From NCBI GenBank assembly GCA_963755195.1, contig CAVWIZ010000008.1:434001-498000 (forward strand): DNA of 64,000 nucleotides, written 5' to 3'. The notes below the pieces were generated by a model. It saw only the letters and a program-made list of their open reading frames with translations, did no database searches and was not told the origin of the DNA. Shown in pieces: positions 54,793 through 64,000 of this stretch. The position numbers and the translations under genes are program-made. Positions within the stretch are counted from its first letter, which is position 1; each line of letters begins with the position of its first letter. This stretch comes from CAVQJU01 sp963755195 (GTDB lineage Bacteria > Acidobacteriota > Vicinamibacteria > Vicinamibacterales > CAVVIG01).

Positions 54793-57069
54793 TTGAGCTC
54801 GACTGACTCACGACACACCGCTCCGCCAGCCGGCGCGCGGGGCGGAAACGCTCCGGGGCCGCAGTCGTTTTCCCCGGACACCGACGTTCACATTCTCGAC
54901 CGGATCGCGGTGCTCTACCGCTATCGGCGCATCGCGCTCACCGTCTTCGTGCTGACGACGGCCGCGATGATGATTCAGGGCTACTCGAGCATCCAGTACT
55001 TCCGCGCGCAGGGCCGCCTCCTGATCGAGAACGAGCGCACCACGGCGATCCCCGGCCTCGGCACGGGCGAACAGTTTTACGAGGATCCGGAGCCCTACTA
55101 CCAGACCCAGTACAAGATTCTCAAAGGACGTGACCTGACGGGCCGCGTCATCGCGAAGGTGAAGCTCAACGAGGTTCCTGAATTCAACGGCACGCTGGCG
55201 CCGCCGGCGACGCCGCTGTCGTTGATGCTCGACTTCCGAAGGCGCCTCGTGGCGCTGGTCTTGCGCCGGCCGCAGCCGGTGGCGCAAGAGGCGCCGAAAG
55301 TCGAGATTCCGGAGCTCGACGAATCCGCGCTGGTGAACGCGTTCGTCGGACGCGTCAGTGTCGATCCGGTGCGCGGCAGCCGTCTGGTGGACGTCTCATT
55401 CGACTCCATCGACGCGAAGTTCGCCGCGCAGGCCGCCAACACGCTGATGGAAGAGTACGTCGATCAGAACCTCCAGGTGAAGCTGCAGACGAGCGAAAAC
55501 ATGCTCGCCTGGCTCGCGAAAGAGCTGTCCAATCAGCAGCAGAAAGTGGAGGAGAGCGAACGCGCGCTGGCGGAATACCGCGACAAGCAGAACGCCCTCT
55601 CCCTCGACGACAAGCAGAACATCGTCGTGTCGCGGCTGAACCAGCTCAACGACGCCGTCACGAGAGCCAAGATGGTGCGGGTGCAGAAAGAAACGCTCTA
55701 CAGCCAGATCAAGCCGCTCCTGCCGGGCGGCGTGATTGCCGTGGTCCCCGTCGACTCGCTCCCGATCTCCGTCCAGAACGAGCAAATCGCCACGGCGAAG
55801 GCCAGGCTGACGGATCTGCAGCAGAAGAAAGGCCAGCTGTCGTCCAGGTACGGCGAGAAGCATCCGTCGATCATGGACGTGAACACGCAGCTGCAGGACG
55901 CCCAGCGCAATCTCAATCTCGAGACGGCCAAGGCGCTCCAGTCGGTCAAGAACGACTACGACACGGCCGTGCTCGAAGAACGCACGCTGTCGCAAAACCT
56001 TGAAGCGGCGAAGGCCGACGCGCAGGATCTCAGCAGGAAGAGCGTCGGCTACAACGTCATGGAGCGCGAGGCGAAGAGCAACCGCCTGGTGTACGAGTCG
56101 CTGCTGCAGCGTGAAAAAGAGCTTCGCGTGTCGAGCAACAGCCGGTCGAACAACGTCCGCGTCGTGGATCGCGCCGACGTGCCGAAGTCGGCGCTGGCGC
56201 CGACGGGTCGACGGACGTGGCTGATGTCGATTGCCATCGGCCTGCTCATGGCGATTGGCGTGTCGTTCGGCCTCGACTACATGAACGACACGATCAAGAC
56301 GCCGGAGGACGTGACGCGGCGGCTCAAGCTGCCGTTTCTCGGGCTGGTGCCGTCGGTTCGCGGCGACAAGCACCCGGTGCTCGCATCGTCGCATGTGCCC
56401 CACGACTTCGGTGAAGCGTTTCGCTCGCTGCGCACGTCGCTCATGTCCCGGTTCCCGGCGGAAGGCACCAAGACGCTGGTCGTCACCAGTGCGCAGCCGC
56501 TCGAAGGCAAGACGACGACGGCGTGCAACATTGCGATGGCGCTCGCGTACGGCGGCGCGCGGGTATTGCTCATCGACGCCGACATGCGCCGGCCCGGACT
56601 CCATCGTCCGCTGCGGCTGACCAACGAGCGCGGCCTCTCGCAGGTGCTGATCGGACAGGCGCGCGTGCGCGACGTCATTCAGCGGACGGTCGACCCGAAT
56701 CTGCTGGCCATCACGGCCGGCCGGACGCCGCCCAACCCGTCCGAGCTCCTGGCGTCAGAGCGCATGAAAACGCTGCTGAGCAACCTCTCGCACGGACCGT
56801 TCGACTGGATTGTCATCGACACGCCGCCGGTGCTCGCCGTCACCGACGCCGTCATCCTCGCGCCGCTCGTCTCGGGCGTGACGTACGTCGTCGGCGCCGA
56901 AATGACGCGCCGGCGCCTCGCCGAGCGCGCGCTCGAAACCATCATGTCGGCGCATCCCAAGTTCGCCGCCGTCGTCCTGAACAAGGTCGACTTCGCGCGC
57001 AACAAGTACTACTATTCGCGCTACTACGGCCATCAGTACAAGAACTACTACGCTGAAGCCGCGTCCTGA
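54793..57069 (+). CDS. Polysaccharide co-polymerase/tyrosine kinase (Wzc-like)
   Basis: 758 residues from TTG 54793 (GAGGAG six bases upstream). A Wzz-like chain-length domain with two membrane helices (LTVFVLTTAAMMIQGYS and TWLMSIAIGLLMAIGVSFG) encloses a long periplasmic coiled-coil. The cytoplasmic C-terminus is a bacterial tyrosine kinase: Walker A (LEGKTTT), Walker A' (VLLIDADMRRPG), Walker B (WIVIDTPPVLAVTD). A Tyr-rich tail (YYYSRYYGHQYKNYYAE) is the autophosphorylation cluster. It controls polymer length and export with the O-antigen polymerase encoded next. Confidence 0.92.
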   Translation: MSSTDSRHTAPPAGARGGNAPGPQSFSPDTDVHILDRIAVLYRYRRIALTVFVLTTAAMMIQGYSSIQYFRAQGRLLIENERTTAIPGLGTGEQFYEDPEPYYQTQYKILKGRDLTGRVIAKVKLNEVPEFNGTLAPPATPLSLMLDFRRRLVALVLRRPQPVAQEAPKVEIPELDESALVNAFVGRVSVDPVRGSRLVDVSFDSIDAKFAAQAANTLMEEYVDQNLQVKLQTSENMLAWLAKELSNQQQKVEESERALAEYRDKQNALSLDDKQNIVVSRLNQLNDAVTRAKMVRVQKETLYSQIKPLLPGGVIAVVPVDSLPISVQNEQIATAKARLTDLQQKKGQLSSRYGEKHPSIMDVNTQLQDAQRNLNLETAKALQSVKNDYDTAVLEERTLSQNLEAAKADAQDLSRKSVGYNVMEREAKSNRLVYESLLQREKELRVSSNSRSNNVRVVDRADVPKSALAPTGRRTWLMSIAIGLLMAIGVSFGLDYMNDTIKTPEDVTRRLKLPFLGLVPSVRGDKHPVLASSHVPHDFGEAFRSLRTSLMSRFPAEGTKTLVVTSAQPLEGKTTTACNIAMALAYGGARVLLIDADMRRPGLHRPLRLTNERGLSQVLIGQARVRDVIQRTVDPNLLAITAGRTPPNPSELLASERMKTLLSNLSHGPFDWIVIDTPPVLAVTDAVILAPLVSGVTYVVGAEMTRRRLAERALETIMSAHPKFAAVVLNKVDFARNKYYYSRYYGHQYKNYYAEAAS

Positions 57070-57151
57070 TCGATCCGCGGGGTCGCACCCGCTCGCTCTC
57101 GCCTTTGTACTGGGCATCACCCTGTTTGCGTTCGGCGGCGGGTACGACTGG

Positions 57152-58405
57152 ATGGCGTACGCGCTGGCCGCCGCGGCCGTGATCCTCGCGCTTGTCGTCC
57201 GGCCCTCCATCGCCGGCGCCGGGCACCGGTGGCTCGACCTGGCGCTCGTCGCGTACCTGCTCGTCGCCGCCGCTTCGCTCGTGCCGGCGCCGCCGGCGAT
57301 TCGCCTGGCGCTCTCCCCCGCCACGCGCACGATCGATCTGAGCTTGCGGCTCGATCGGCCTGAAGAGGCAACCGTGGATGCCGCCCGTCCGGTCTCCATC
57401 GACCCGGCGTCCACAACCACGTCTCTCGTCCTGTCGGTCGCTCTGGTGCTGCTGTTCTGGTGCGCACGGACGGTGTTTGCGCGTGGAGGCGTCCGGATTG
57501 GCGCACGCGCGGTGGCGGTGTTGGGCCTGGCGCTCGCCGCGGTGGGCATGGCCCAGCATGCGACGGCGCCGCATCTGCTGTACTGGACGTGGCCCACGCC
57601 GCACGCCACGCCGTTCGGGCCGTTCATGAACCACAGCGACTTCGCGACGTGGCTCGTGATGGCGCTGCCGATCACGGCCGGCTACCTGATCGCGCGGCTG
57701 CACTCCCAGCAGTCGCGAGGCGGCGGGCGGCTCACACTCGTTGACGCGTTCGACAACAGGACCATGTGGCTGACGACCGCCATCGGCTTCATGTCGGCGG
57801 CGCTGGTTGTGGGACTGTCGCGTTCGGGGCTGGTCGCGGCCGTCGCCGGACTGCTGTCGTTCTGGCTGCTGTCGAGCGGCCGGATGCGCGGGCGCGAACG
57901 GATCTGGCTGCTGGCCGGCCTCGTGGCCGTCATCGTCATGGGGGCCACGTACGCAAACACCAGAGCCGTGTCGGCCCGGCTGGCGGAAACATTCCATCTT
58001 GGGCTGGGCGGGCGCAGCGCCATCTGGCGTGAAACGTGGCCGATGATCCAGGACTTCTGGCTCACCGGCGTGGGCCCTGGCGCATACCAGCGCGGGATGG
58101 TGGTGTACCAGCAGTCGCCGCGCGACGTGTACTTCAACCACGCGCACAACGAGTACCTGCAGATGCTGTCAGAGGGCGGCGCGCTGCTGGCCATACCAGC
58201 CGTCATCATCGCGGTCGCGGGAATGTGGCAGATCCGGCAGCGGCTCGGGGATCGCTCGTCGATCTACTGGGTTCGCGCGGGAGCGGTGAGCGGCCTGCTG
58301 GCCATCGGCGTTCAGAATATCTGGGAAACGGGACTACGAGTGCCGGCCAACGGCCTGCTGTTCGCCGTCCTGGCCGCCGTGGCGCTGCACGAGAACGAGA
58401 AGTGA
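57152..58405 (+). CDS. O-antigen ligase/polymerase family membrane protein
   Basis: 417 residues with about ten membrane helices and a large periplasmic loop. The Wzy/WaaL-type motifs GLSRSG, GVGPGAYQRGMV and HAHNEYLQMLSEGG are present. It joins repeat units or transfers polysaccharide to a carrier. The sequence upstream of ATG 57152 stays open in frame and encodes another helix (LALAFVLGITLFAFGGGYDW) without a start codon, so the true start may be earlier (rare start or an indel). Confidence 0.85.
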   Translation: MAYALAAAAVILALVVRPSIAGAGHRWLDLALVAYLLVAAASLVPAPPAIRLALSPATRTIDLSLRLDRPEEATVDAARPVSIDPASTTTSLVLSVALVLLFWCARTVFARGGVRIGARAVAVLGLALAAVGMAQHATAPHLLYWTWPTPHATPFGPFMNHSDFATWLVMALPITAGYLIARLHSQQSRGGGRLTLVDAFDNRTMWLTTAIGFMSAALVVGLSRSGLVAAVAGLLSFWLLSSGRMRGRERIWLLAGLVAVIVMGATYANTRAVSARLAETFHLGLGGRSAIWRETWPMIQDFWLTGVGPGAYQRGMVVYQQSPRDVYFNHAHNEYLQMLSEGGALLAIPAVIIAVAGMWQIRQRLGDRSSIYWVRAGAVSGLLAIGVQNIWETGLRVPANGLLFAVLAAVALHENEK

Positions 58406-58431
58406 GGCCCGTGCATGCCTTCGCCGATCGG

Positions 58432-59571
58432 TCACCGCTCGAACCACCTGGGCGCGCCAGACACGATGCGATGCAGATACGCGAAGGGCAACAGGACCGC
58501 CGGCCACCGCGGGTATTTCGCTCGCATGTAGACCGCTTGCGGAAACAGATGTTCGCGAACCAGCGCGAATCGCTGACGCCACGTCGTCAGCGTCGCCAGA
58601 TCGGCGCGCGCGACGTCGATCGGCCGGAACCCGCCGCGCAGAAACGCCGACGCCGGCTCGTCTGCCGCCGCCCCGAGCGCGTCCGATGCGGCGTCCGGGA
58701 TCGCGGTGCCAAAGCATTCCTGCGCCAGCGTCAGGCCTCGCGCGCATACACGCCGCATCCGCGACAGCGTCGCGCGATCGAGGAGCAGATTCCACTCGGC
58801 CGGCGACAATCCCGACGCGATGAGGTGGATGTCCCAGAGCCAGAGCAGGTTGATCCGGTCCTGGTGATGGGCCACCCGGTGGACGCACGCCAGCAGCAAC
58901 GCGTCGGGCGCCGACAAGGCGCGCGCGAACGGTCCCAGCGCCGGCACGGCGACGGACCGTGGCCAGGCGTCTTCGAACGTCAACGCCCCGGCGAAGGCCA
59001 GCGGGTTGGCGACCCGCCAATGAAGGTCGATGTGCACGGCGCCCGACGGCGCGGCCTTCACGTAGTGCCGCTGCCCCGTCCACATCTCGGCGTCCGCCTC
59101 TGGCGCGCGCTCGTAGCCGAGCGACGCCAGGAGATCTTCGGCGCCGCCAAGATCGGCGGACCGGAGAAACAGATCGATGTCGTTGCGCGGTCGCAGGTAC
59201 GGCTGACGATAGTGCGTGTAGGCCAGCGCGGCGCCTTTGAGCAAGAGAAGCTCGAGGCCGCGGTTGTGGGCGGCGTCAACAAGACGCGACAGGTCGTGCG
59301 CCTCGGAGAGCTCGCGGGCCGCAGCCAGACGAACGACGTCTTCGAGTGGCTCGCGTGGAAATACGCCCTCGCCAGGCGCGCGAAGCAAGAGGTCGGCGAG
59401 CAGCACGTCGACGCGGTGGCTGCGGGCTGCCTCCAGCACGACGTCGAAGTCAGCGCTGACGCCCGGGCCGCGCGGCGGAACGGCGCCCGCCTGCCCGCTC
59501 GCCAGAGTCTGACAGAGCCAAGTCTCACTCGTCTGAACGGATGTCAACGGCTCGGAATTGTACGTTAACAT
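58432..59571 (-). CDS. Nucleotidyltransferase-family protein (PF14907-like)
   Basis: 379 residues from ATG 59571. The catalytic core LLKGAALAYTHYRQPYLRPRN followed by DIDLFLR (the D-x-D metal site) identifies an NTP-transferase-like domain. The rest is helical. Members are common in polysaccharide loci and are thought to modify sugars, but no reaction is proven. It is divergent from the methyltransferase by 25 bases. Confidence 0.75.
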   Translation of the reverse strand: MLTYNSEPLTSVQTSETWLCQTLASGQAGAVPPRGPGVSADFDVVLEAARSHRVDVLLADLLLRAPGEGVFPREPLEDVVRLAAARELSEAHDLSRLVDAAHNRGLELLLLKGAALAYTHYRQPYLRPRNDIDLFLRSADLGGAEDLLASLGYERAPEADAEMWTGQRHYVKAAPSGAVHIDLHWRVANPLAFAGALTFEDAWPRSVAVPALGPFARALSAPDALLLACVHRVAHHQDRINLLWLWDIHLIASGLSPAEWNLLLDRATLSRMRRVCARGLTLAQECFGTAIPDAASDALGAAADEPASAFLRGGFRPIDVARADLATLTTWRQRFALVREHLFPQAVYMRAKYPRWPAVLLPFAYLHRIVSGAPRWFER

Positions 59572-59596
59572 CCGTGGCCTCCCGCTGCTCGACGAA

Positions 59597-60322
59597 ATGC
59601 TGAAAACGATCAGGCGAGCGATCGGGGAACTGCTTCGGATCCCGAAACAGCTCTTCAACGTTCGTCGCGTCTCCGCTTTGCAGAGACGTCGGTCCCTCCG
59701 GGTGCATTTGGGTTGCGGCGGCGACCGGCTGCCGGACTGCATCAACGTCGACTACCGGCAAACGCCCGCGACGGACGTGACGATGGACCTCAATGTGCCG
59801 CGGCTGGCGCCGTCCTCCGTCGCGCTCGCCTTCAGCAATGCCTTCTTCGAGCATCTGTACCGGCCGCAACGCCTGCCGCACCTGCGCCGCATCCGGGAAT
59901 CGCTCGAGGACGGCGGCGTCTGCTGCTACATCGGCATCCCCTACTTCCGGAACATCGCGAAGTTCTACCTGGAGAAGGCGCCCGGCACTCTGGGCCCCGT
60001 CTTCGATCTGTATAACGTGTACCGGTACACCCACGGCGATCCGGAGCACCAGCCCGCATGGTGGCTCGGCCAGCTCCACAAGAGCCTGTTCGACGAAGAG
60101 GAGCTGACCGTCCTCCTCAGGGACGCCGGCTTTGAGTCATTCGTCATGTTCTGCTACGGGTATCCCGGCGACGATCACGAGCTGCCGGTCACCATGGGGT
60201 TCTACGCCTCTCGCACCTCCGTGCCGATCGAGCGGCAGCGCGAAGACTGCCTGGCGTTTCTGGCGCGGTTTGCCGACCAGCGCATCCGGATCGACACGCT
60301 CGCGTGGCTGCCGGCGATCTGA
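59597..60322 (+). CDS. SAM-dependent methyltransferase
   Basis: 241 residues. Motif I VHLGCGGDRLPDCINVDY (about residue 35) and the typical post-motif AFFEHLYRPQRLPHLRRI indicate a class I methyltransferase of the type found in polysaccharide clusters. Cytoplasmic, probably modifies a sugar-linked intermediate. Start ATG 59597 is chosen since upstream residues overlap the divergent gene. Confidence 0.75.
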   Translation: MLKTIRRAIGELLRIPKQLFNVRRVSALQRRRSLRVHLGCGGDRLPDCINVDYRQTPATDVTMDLNVPRLAPSSVALAFSNAFFEHLYRPQRLPHLRRIRESLEDGGVCCYIGIPYFRNIAKFYLEKAPGTLGPVFDLYNVYRYTHGDPEHQPAWWLGQLHKSLFDEEELTVLLRDAGFESFVMFCYGYPGDDHELPVTMGFYASRTSVPIERQREDCLAFLARFADQRIRIDTLAWLPAI

Positions 60323-60349
60323 GGGGCCGTCGCTCGCCGCTGTACTACA

Positions 60350-61187
60350 ATGAAAGCAGGTGAGGCTGTGCATCCGCCCCCGAGAACGCTGAGGATCGAC
60401 CCCGCGCAATCCTGGCAGGGCTTGAACGTGGCGGAGCTGTGGCGCTACCGCGAGCTGCTCTACTTCTTCGTCTGGCGCGACATCAAGGTCCGCTACAAGC
60501 AGACGGTCCTCGGCGCGCTGTGGGCGATCATCCAGCCGGTGGCGGCGACGGCGCTCTTCACCGTGTTCTTCGGGCAGCTCGGCGGCCTCTCGAAGCAGGT
60601 GAACGGCTCGTACTCGCTGTTCGTGTACATCGGTTTGTCGCTGTGGACGTTCTATTCCAACGCCGTTACGCTGGCCGCCAACAGCCTCGTCGGCAGCAGC
60701 CATCTCATCGCCAAGGTGTACTTCCCGCGCCTGCTGATTCCGATCGCATCGATCTTCTCCGGGCTCGTCGACTTCGCGGTCGCGTTTGCGTTTCTGCTGG
60801 TGCTGATGCTCGTCTACCGTGTGCCGCCTTCGCTGCAGATTCTCACGCTGCCGTTCTTCGTGCTCGGGACCATGGTCGTCGCCGCCGGCGCCGGCGTGTT
60901 GTTCTCGGCGCTTATTGTCAGCTACCGCGACTTCCGCTACGTCATCACATTCGTCGTCCAGCTCTGGCTGTTTGCAACGCCGGTCCTCTACACAATCGAG
61001 ATCATCCCGGCGGAGTGGCGGGTGCTGTACGCGCTCAACCCGATGGTGGGAATGATTGCCGGCTTCCGCGTCGCCGTGCTCGGGGGACCGTTCCCGCTCG
61101 ACCTCGTGCTGGTCTCCGCCGCGGCTTCTGTGGTGCTGCTCGCGGTCGGCCTTCGCTACTTCACCGGCGTCGAGCGGCGGTTTGCCG

Positions 61188-61198
<11 letters not shown>
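60350..61198 (+). CDS. ABC-2 polysaccharide export permease (Wzm-like)
   Basis: 282 residues, six membrane helices, preceded by an amphipathic YFFVWRDIKVRYKQTVLGAL coupling helix. These match Wzm/TagG transporters that flip polysaccharides across the inner membrane. The ATPase gene overlaps it by 11 bases. ATG 60350 lies 28 bases after the methyltransferase stop. Confidence 0.92.
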
Positions 61199-62444
<1,246 letters not shown>

Positions 62445-62485
62445 ACGGCGCCGCGCGGAGCCGCCGGTTGGAAGGAGCTTCGAGA

Positions 62486-62575
62486 ATGGGAACGTTGCTG
62501 AGCACGGTTACGCTGGCCGACTTGAGCGCGACATTCACGTCGGCGCAGCCCTTTCCGCGACTCGGCCTTCGCTAG
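62486..62575 (+). CDS. Very small open reading frame (29 aa)
   Basis: ATG 62486 follows AAGGAG by about ten bases and encodes MGTLLSTVTLADLSATFTSA... to TAG 62575. No family recognised; could be a leader peptide or chance. It lies in the gap between the ATPase and the glycosyltransferase (62445-62713). That gap otherwise holds nothing I can assign. Confidence 0.25.
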   Translation: MGTLLSTVTLADLSATFTSAQPFPRLGLR

Positions 62576-62713
62576 GCCGCCTGGCTCATGAAAAACTGTG
62601 CAGCATTGCCGGGATGGCCGCGTGTCCGGCCGATCGCGGGGACTCGAGGCGAATGAAGTCCGTGCAGGCAACCGCCGATAATCCGGATGTGGAGACCGCC
62701 ACCGCCTCACGCG

Positions 62714-63652
62714 ATGACAATCGGTGAGCCTCTCGTCTCGGTCAATATTCCCTGCTACCGACAACTCCACTTGAGCCGCGTTGCGCTCGAGTCGATCCGG
62801 GCGCAGTCGTTCTCCAATCTCGAAATCACGCTGCTCGATGATGGCGCATCGGATGAGTATCGGGCGTACGTCGAATCGCTCGGGGATCCTCGGGTGCGCT
62901 ATCTCCGCAATCCGGAGCGCCTGGGCGCCATGCGAAACATGTTCGCCGCGATCGAGATGGGCCGCGGCCAATACGCGATGGCGTTTCATGAAGACGACCT
63001 GCTGAGCGCGGGCTACATCGAGACGGCCGTCAACATCCTCGAAAGCCACCCGGCATGCGCATTTGTGGCCTCCGAGCTTCGCGAATTCGGCGACGAGCCA
63101 TCCTCCGCGGCCCTCGCCAAGTCCGTACCGCATCCGGCTTACGACATGTTCGCCTCCGGCGTTGATCTGGTGCGCGGCATTCTCCAGGGCATCGAGCCGA
63201 TGTTCGGGTCGGTCGTCTACCGTCGTGCGGCCCTGGAGCATGCACACGCCGATCACGACGTGTTCGCCACGCTCGTCGATCGTCCATTTCTCCTCTCGAT
63301 CATGAGCCAGGGATGGTCGGCAGCCGTCGTTCGCGAGCCGATGGTCTGGTACCGTCAGCATGGCGAAGGCGACACGCGTCATCTCGCCATGACGACCGAG
63401 CACGTCCTGCGGCTCTTGAGCGCATATCGTCGGTTGCTGCCCGCGCGATGGACCAGGCAGGACCAGACGTTGTTCTTCTCTTACAGCGGATACTGGCTCT
63501 TCGAGCTGTACCGCCTGACACCTCCCGAGAATCGCCCGCCGGTGTGGCGGTTCCTGCTTCGTGCCTGGCGAGAAGGCCTGTACAACCCGCGCGCGCGCGG
63601 CCGGTTGGGCTTGCGCCAAATTCAGCGCGCCTTGCTGAATCAGACGTCCTGA
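62714..63652 (+). CDS. Glycosyltransferase family 2
   Basis: 312 residues from ATG 62714. GT-A fold: VSVNIPCYRQ at the start, EITLLDDGASDEY (the DDG motif), then AFHEDDLL with the D-x-D-like metal motif (EDD). C-terminal helix. Adds a sugar to a lipid-linked oligosaccharide in the cytoplasm. Donor unknown. Confidence 0.9.
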   Translation: MTIGEPLVSVNIPCYRQLHLSRVALESIRAQSFSNLEITLLDDGASDEYRAYVESLGDPRVRYLRNPERLGAMRNMFAAIEMGRGQYAMAFHEDDLLSAGYIETAVNILESHPACAFVASELREFGDEPSSAALAKSVPHPAYDMFASGVDLVRGILQGIEPMFGSVVYRRAALEHAHADHDVFATLVDRPFLLSIMSQGWSAAVVREPMVWYRQHGEGDTRHLAMTTEHVLRLLSAYRRLLPARWTRQDQTLFFSYSGYWLFELYRLTPPENRPPVWRFLLRAWREGLYNPRARGRLGLRQIQRALLNQTS

Positions 63653-63656
63653 TCCG

Positions 63657-64000
63657 ATGAAGGTCATCGCGCTGCTGCCGGTCAAAAACGAGGCGTGGGT
63701 GCTCGAGCACACGCTCGCGTGCCTCTCGAGCTTCTGCGATGTCGTGCTGGTCAACGATCAGCAATCGCAGGACCAGTCGCGGGAGATCGCCCGGCGGTTT
63801 CCGAAGGCGGTCTGGATCGATTCGCCCGAATCGCAGATCTGCGAGCAGGCACGTTGGCGGCTGTGGGACATCGCGCGGCAGTATGACGGCACAAACCTCC
63901 TGTGGTGCACCGACGCCGACGAGCTGGTCTCGCCGCGGCTGGCCGGACGCTTTCTGCAGGAACAGAAAACGCGGCTCACCGCCGGCACGGTAATCGACTG
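63657..64000 (+). CDS. Glycosyltransferase family 2, truncated by the window end
   Basis: ATG 63657 is four bases after the previous stop. The N-terminus VIALLPVKNEAWVLEHTLAC, DVVLVNDQQSQD and LWCTDADELVSP shows a GT2 core with the D-x-D motif (DAD). The gene continues beyond the window. Same operon as the upstream GT2. Confidence 0.87.
   Translation, partial: MKVIALLPVKNEAWVLEHTLACLSSFCDVVLVNDQQSQDQSREIARRFPKAVWIDSPESQICEQARWRLWDIARQYDGTNLLWCTDADELVSPRLAGRFLQEQKTRLTAGTVID

Noticed and set aside
55396..56604. A 402-codon minus-strand frame
   Set aside because: Antisense to the Wzc coiled-coil and kinase regions, no domain recognised.

Overview
The window looks like chromosome from an Acidobacteriota bacterium, most likely of the Vicinamibacteria lineage. 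This is inferred from gene content and the GC-rich sequence, not from a marker gene, because there is no rRNA, tRNA or ribosomal protein gene here. Typical traits are two large Ser/Thr kinases with C-terminal TPR/TolB-like or beta-propeller sensors, a TonB-dependent receptor, periplasmic PQQ and cytochrome c oxidoreductases, and paralogous secreted proteins of unknown function (16.6-17.5, 25.9-27.0, 31.7-32.8 and 39.5-42.2 kb). About a dozen genes are interrupted by frameshifts, several at homopolymers. This suggests residual indels from a draft or long-read assembly, so many 'broken' genes may be intact in the cell.

Layout. 0-3.2 kb: end of a hybrid histidine kinase, an AI-2E family transporter and glutaminase. 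3.4-7.9 kb: a giant secreted metzincin-type metalloprotease with ten GDALAE repeats and a shredded C-terminal end. 8-11 kb: Ser/Thr kinase with TPRs (minus strand). 11.4-14.1 kb: small zinc ribbon, bactofilin, an Rmf/CrpP-like protein, a PilZ protein and a small membrane protein, framed by inverted 32-bp repeats. 14.2-20.5 kb: broken TonB receptor, secreted protein, OsmC and a NatAB-type ABC exporter. 20.6-29.4 kb: secreted lectin-fold protein, sugar dehydrogenase, cytochrome c/PQQ protein, copper-monooxygenase-like cytochrome and a zinc alcohol dehydrogenase. 29.5-35.8 kb: outer-membrane and secreted proteins, a RHH/PIN toxin-antitoxin pair, a DUF3667-like membrane protein and a TAT-exported amidohydrolase.

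35.9-37.7 kb is an atypical island. It holds a BrnT/BrnA toxin-antitoxin pair whose antitoxin ends inside a convincing integron attC-like site (36430-36498), then a second cassette-like stretch of unknown genes ending at another attC-like remnant, and then an abruptly truncated tannase-family gene. I read it as an integron cassette cluster without an integrase. This is the most unusual feature of the window.

38-47.8 kb: DUF4159 protein, secreted proteins with a metallo-beta-lactamase-fold hydrolase, a second Ser/Thr kinase, a LOR/SDH (TIGR00300-type) enzyme and an FHA-GAF-PP2C phosphatase. 47.8-52 kb: a tightly coupled minus-strand operon of deacetylase, acyl carrier protein, adenylate-forming ligase, SDR reductase and GNAT-like transferase. 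It probably makes and transfers an acyl group, perhaps onto the surface polysaccharide whose genes follow. 52-54 kb: truA and a DUF3810-like membrane metalloprotease. 54.2-64 kb: exopolysaccharide locus with a Wzc-type tyrosine kinase, an O-antigen ligase/polymerase, a nucleotidyltransferase, a methyltransferase, a Wzm/Wzt ABC exporter and two glycosyltransferases, the last cut by the window end.
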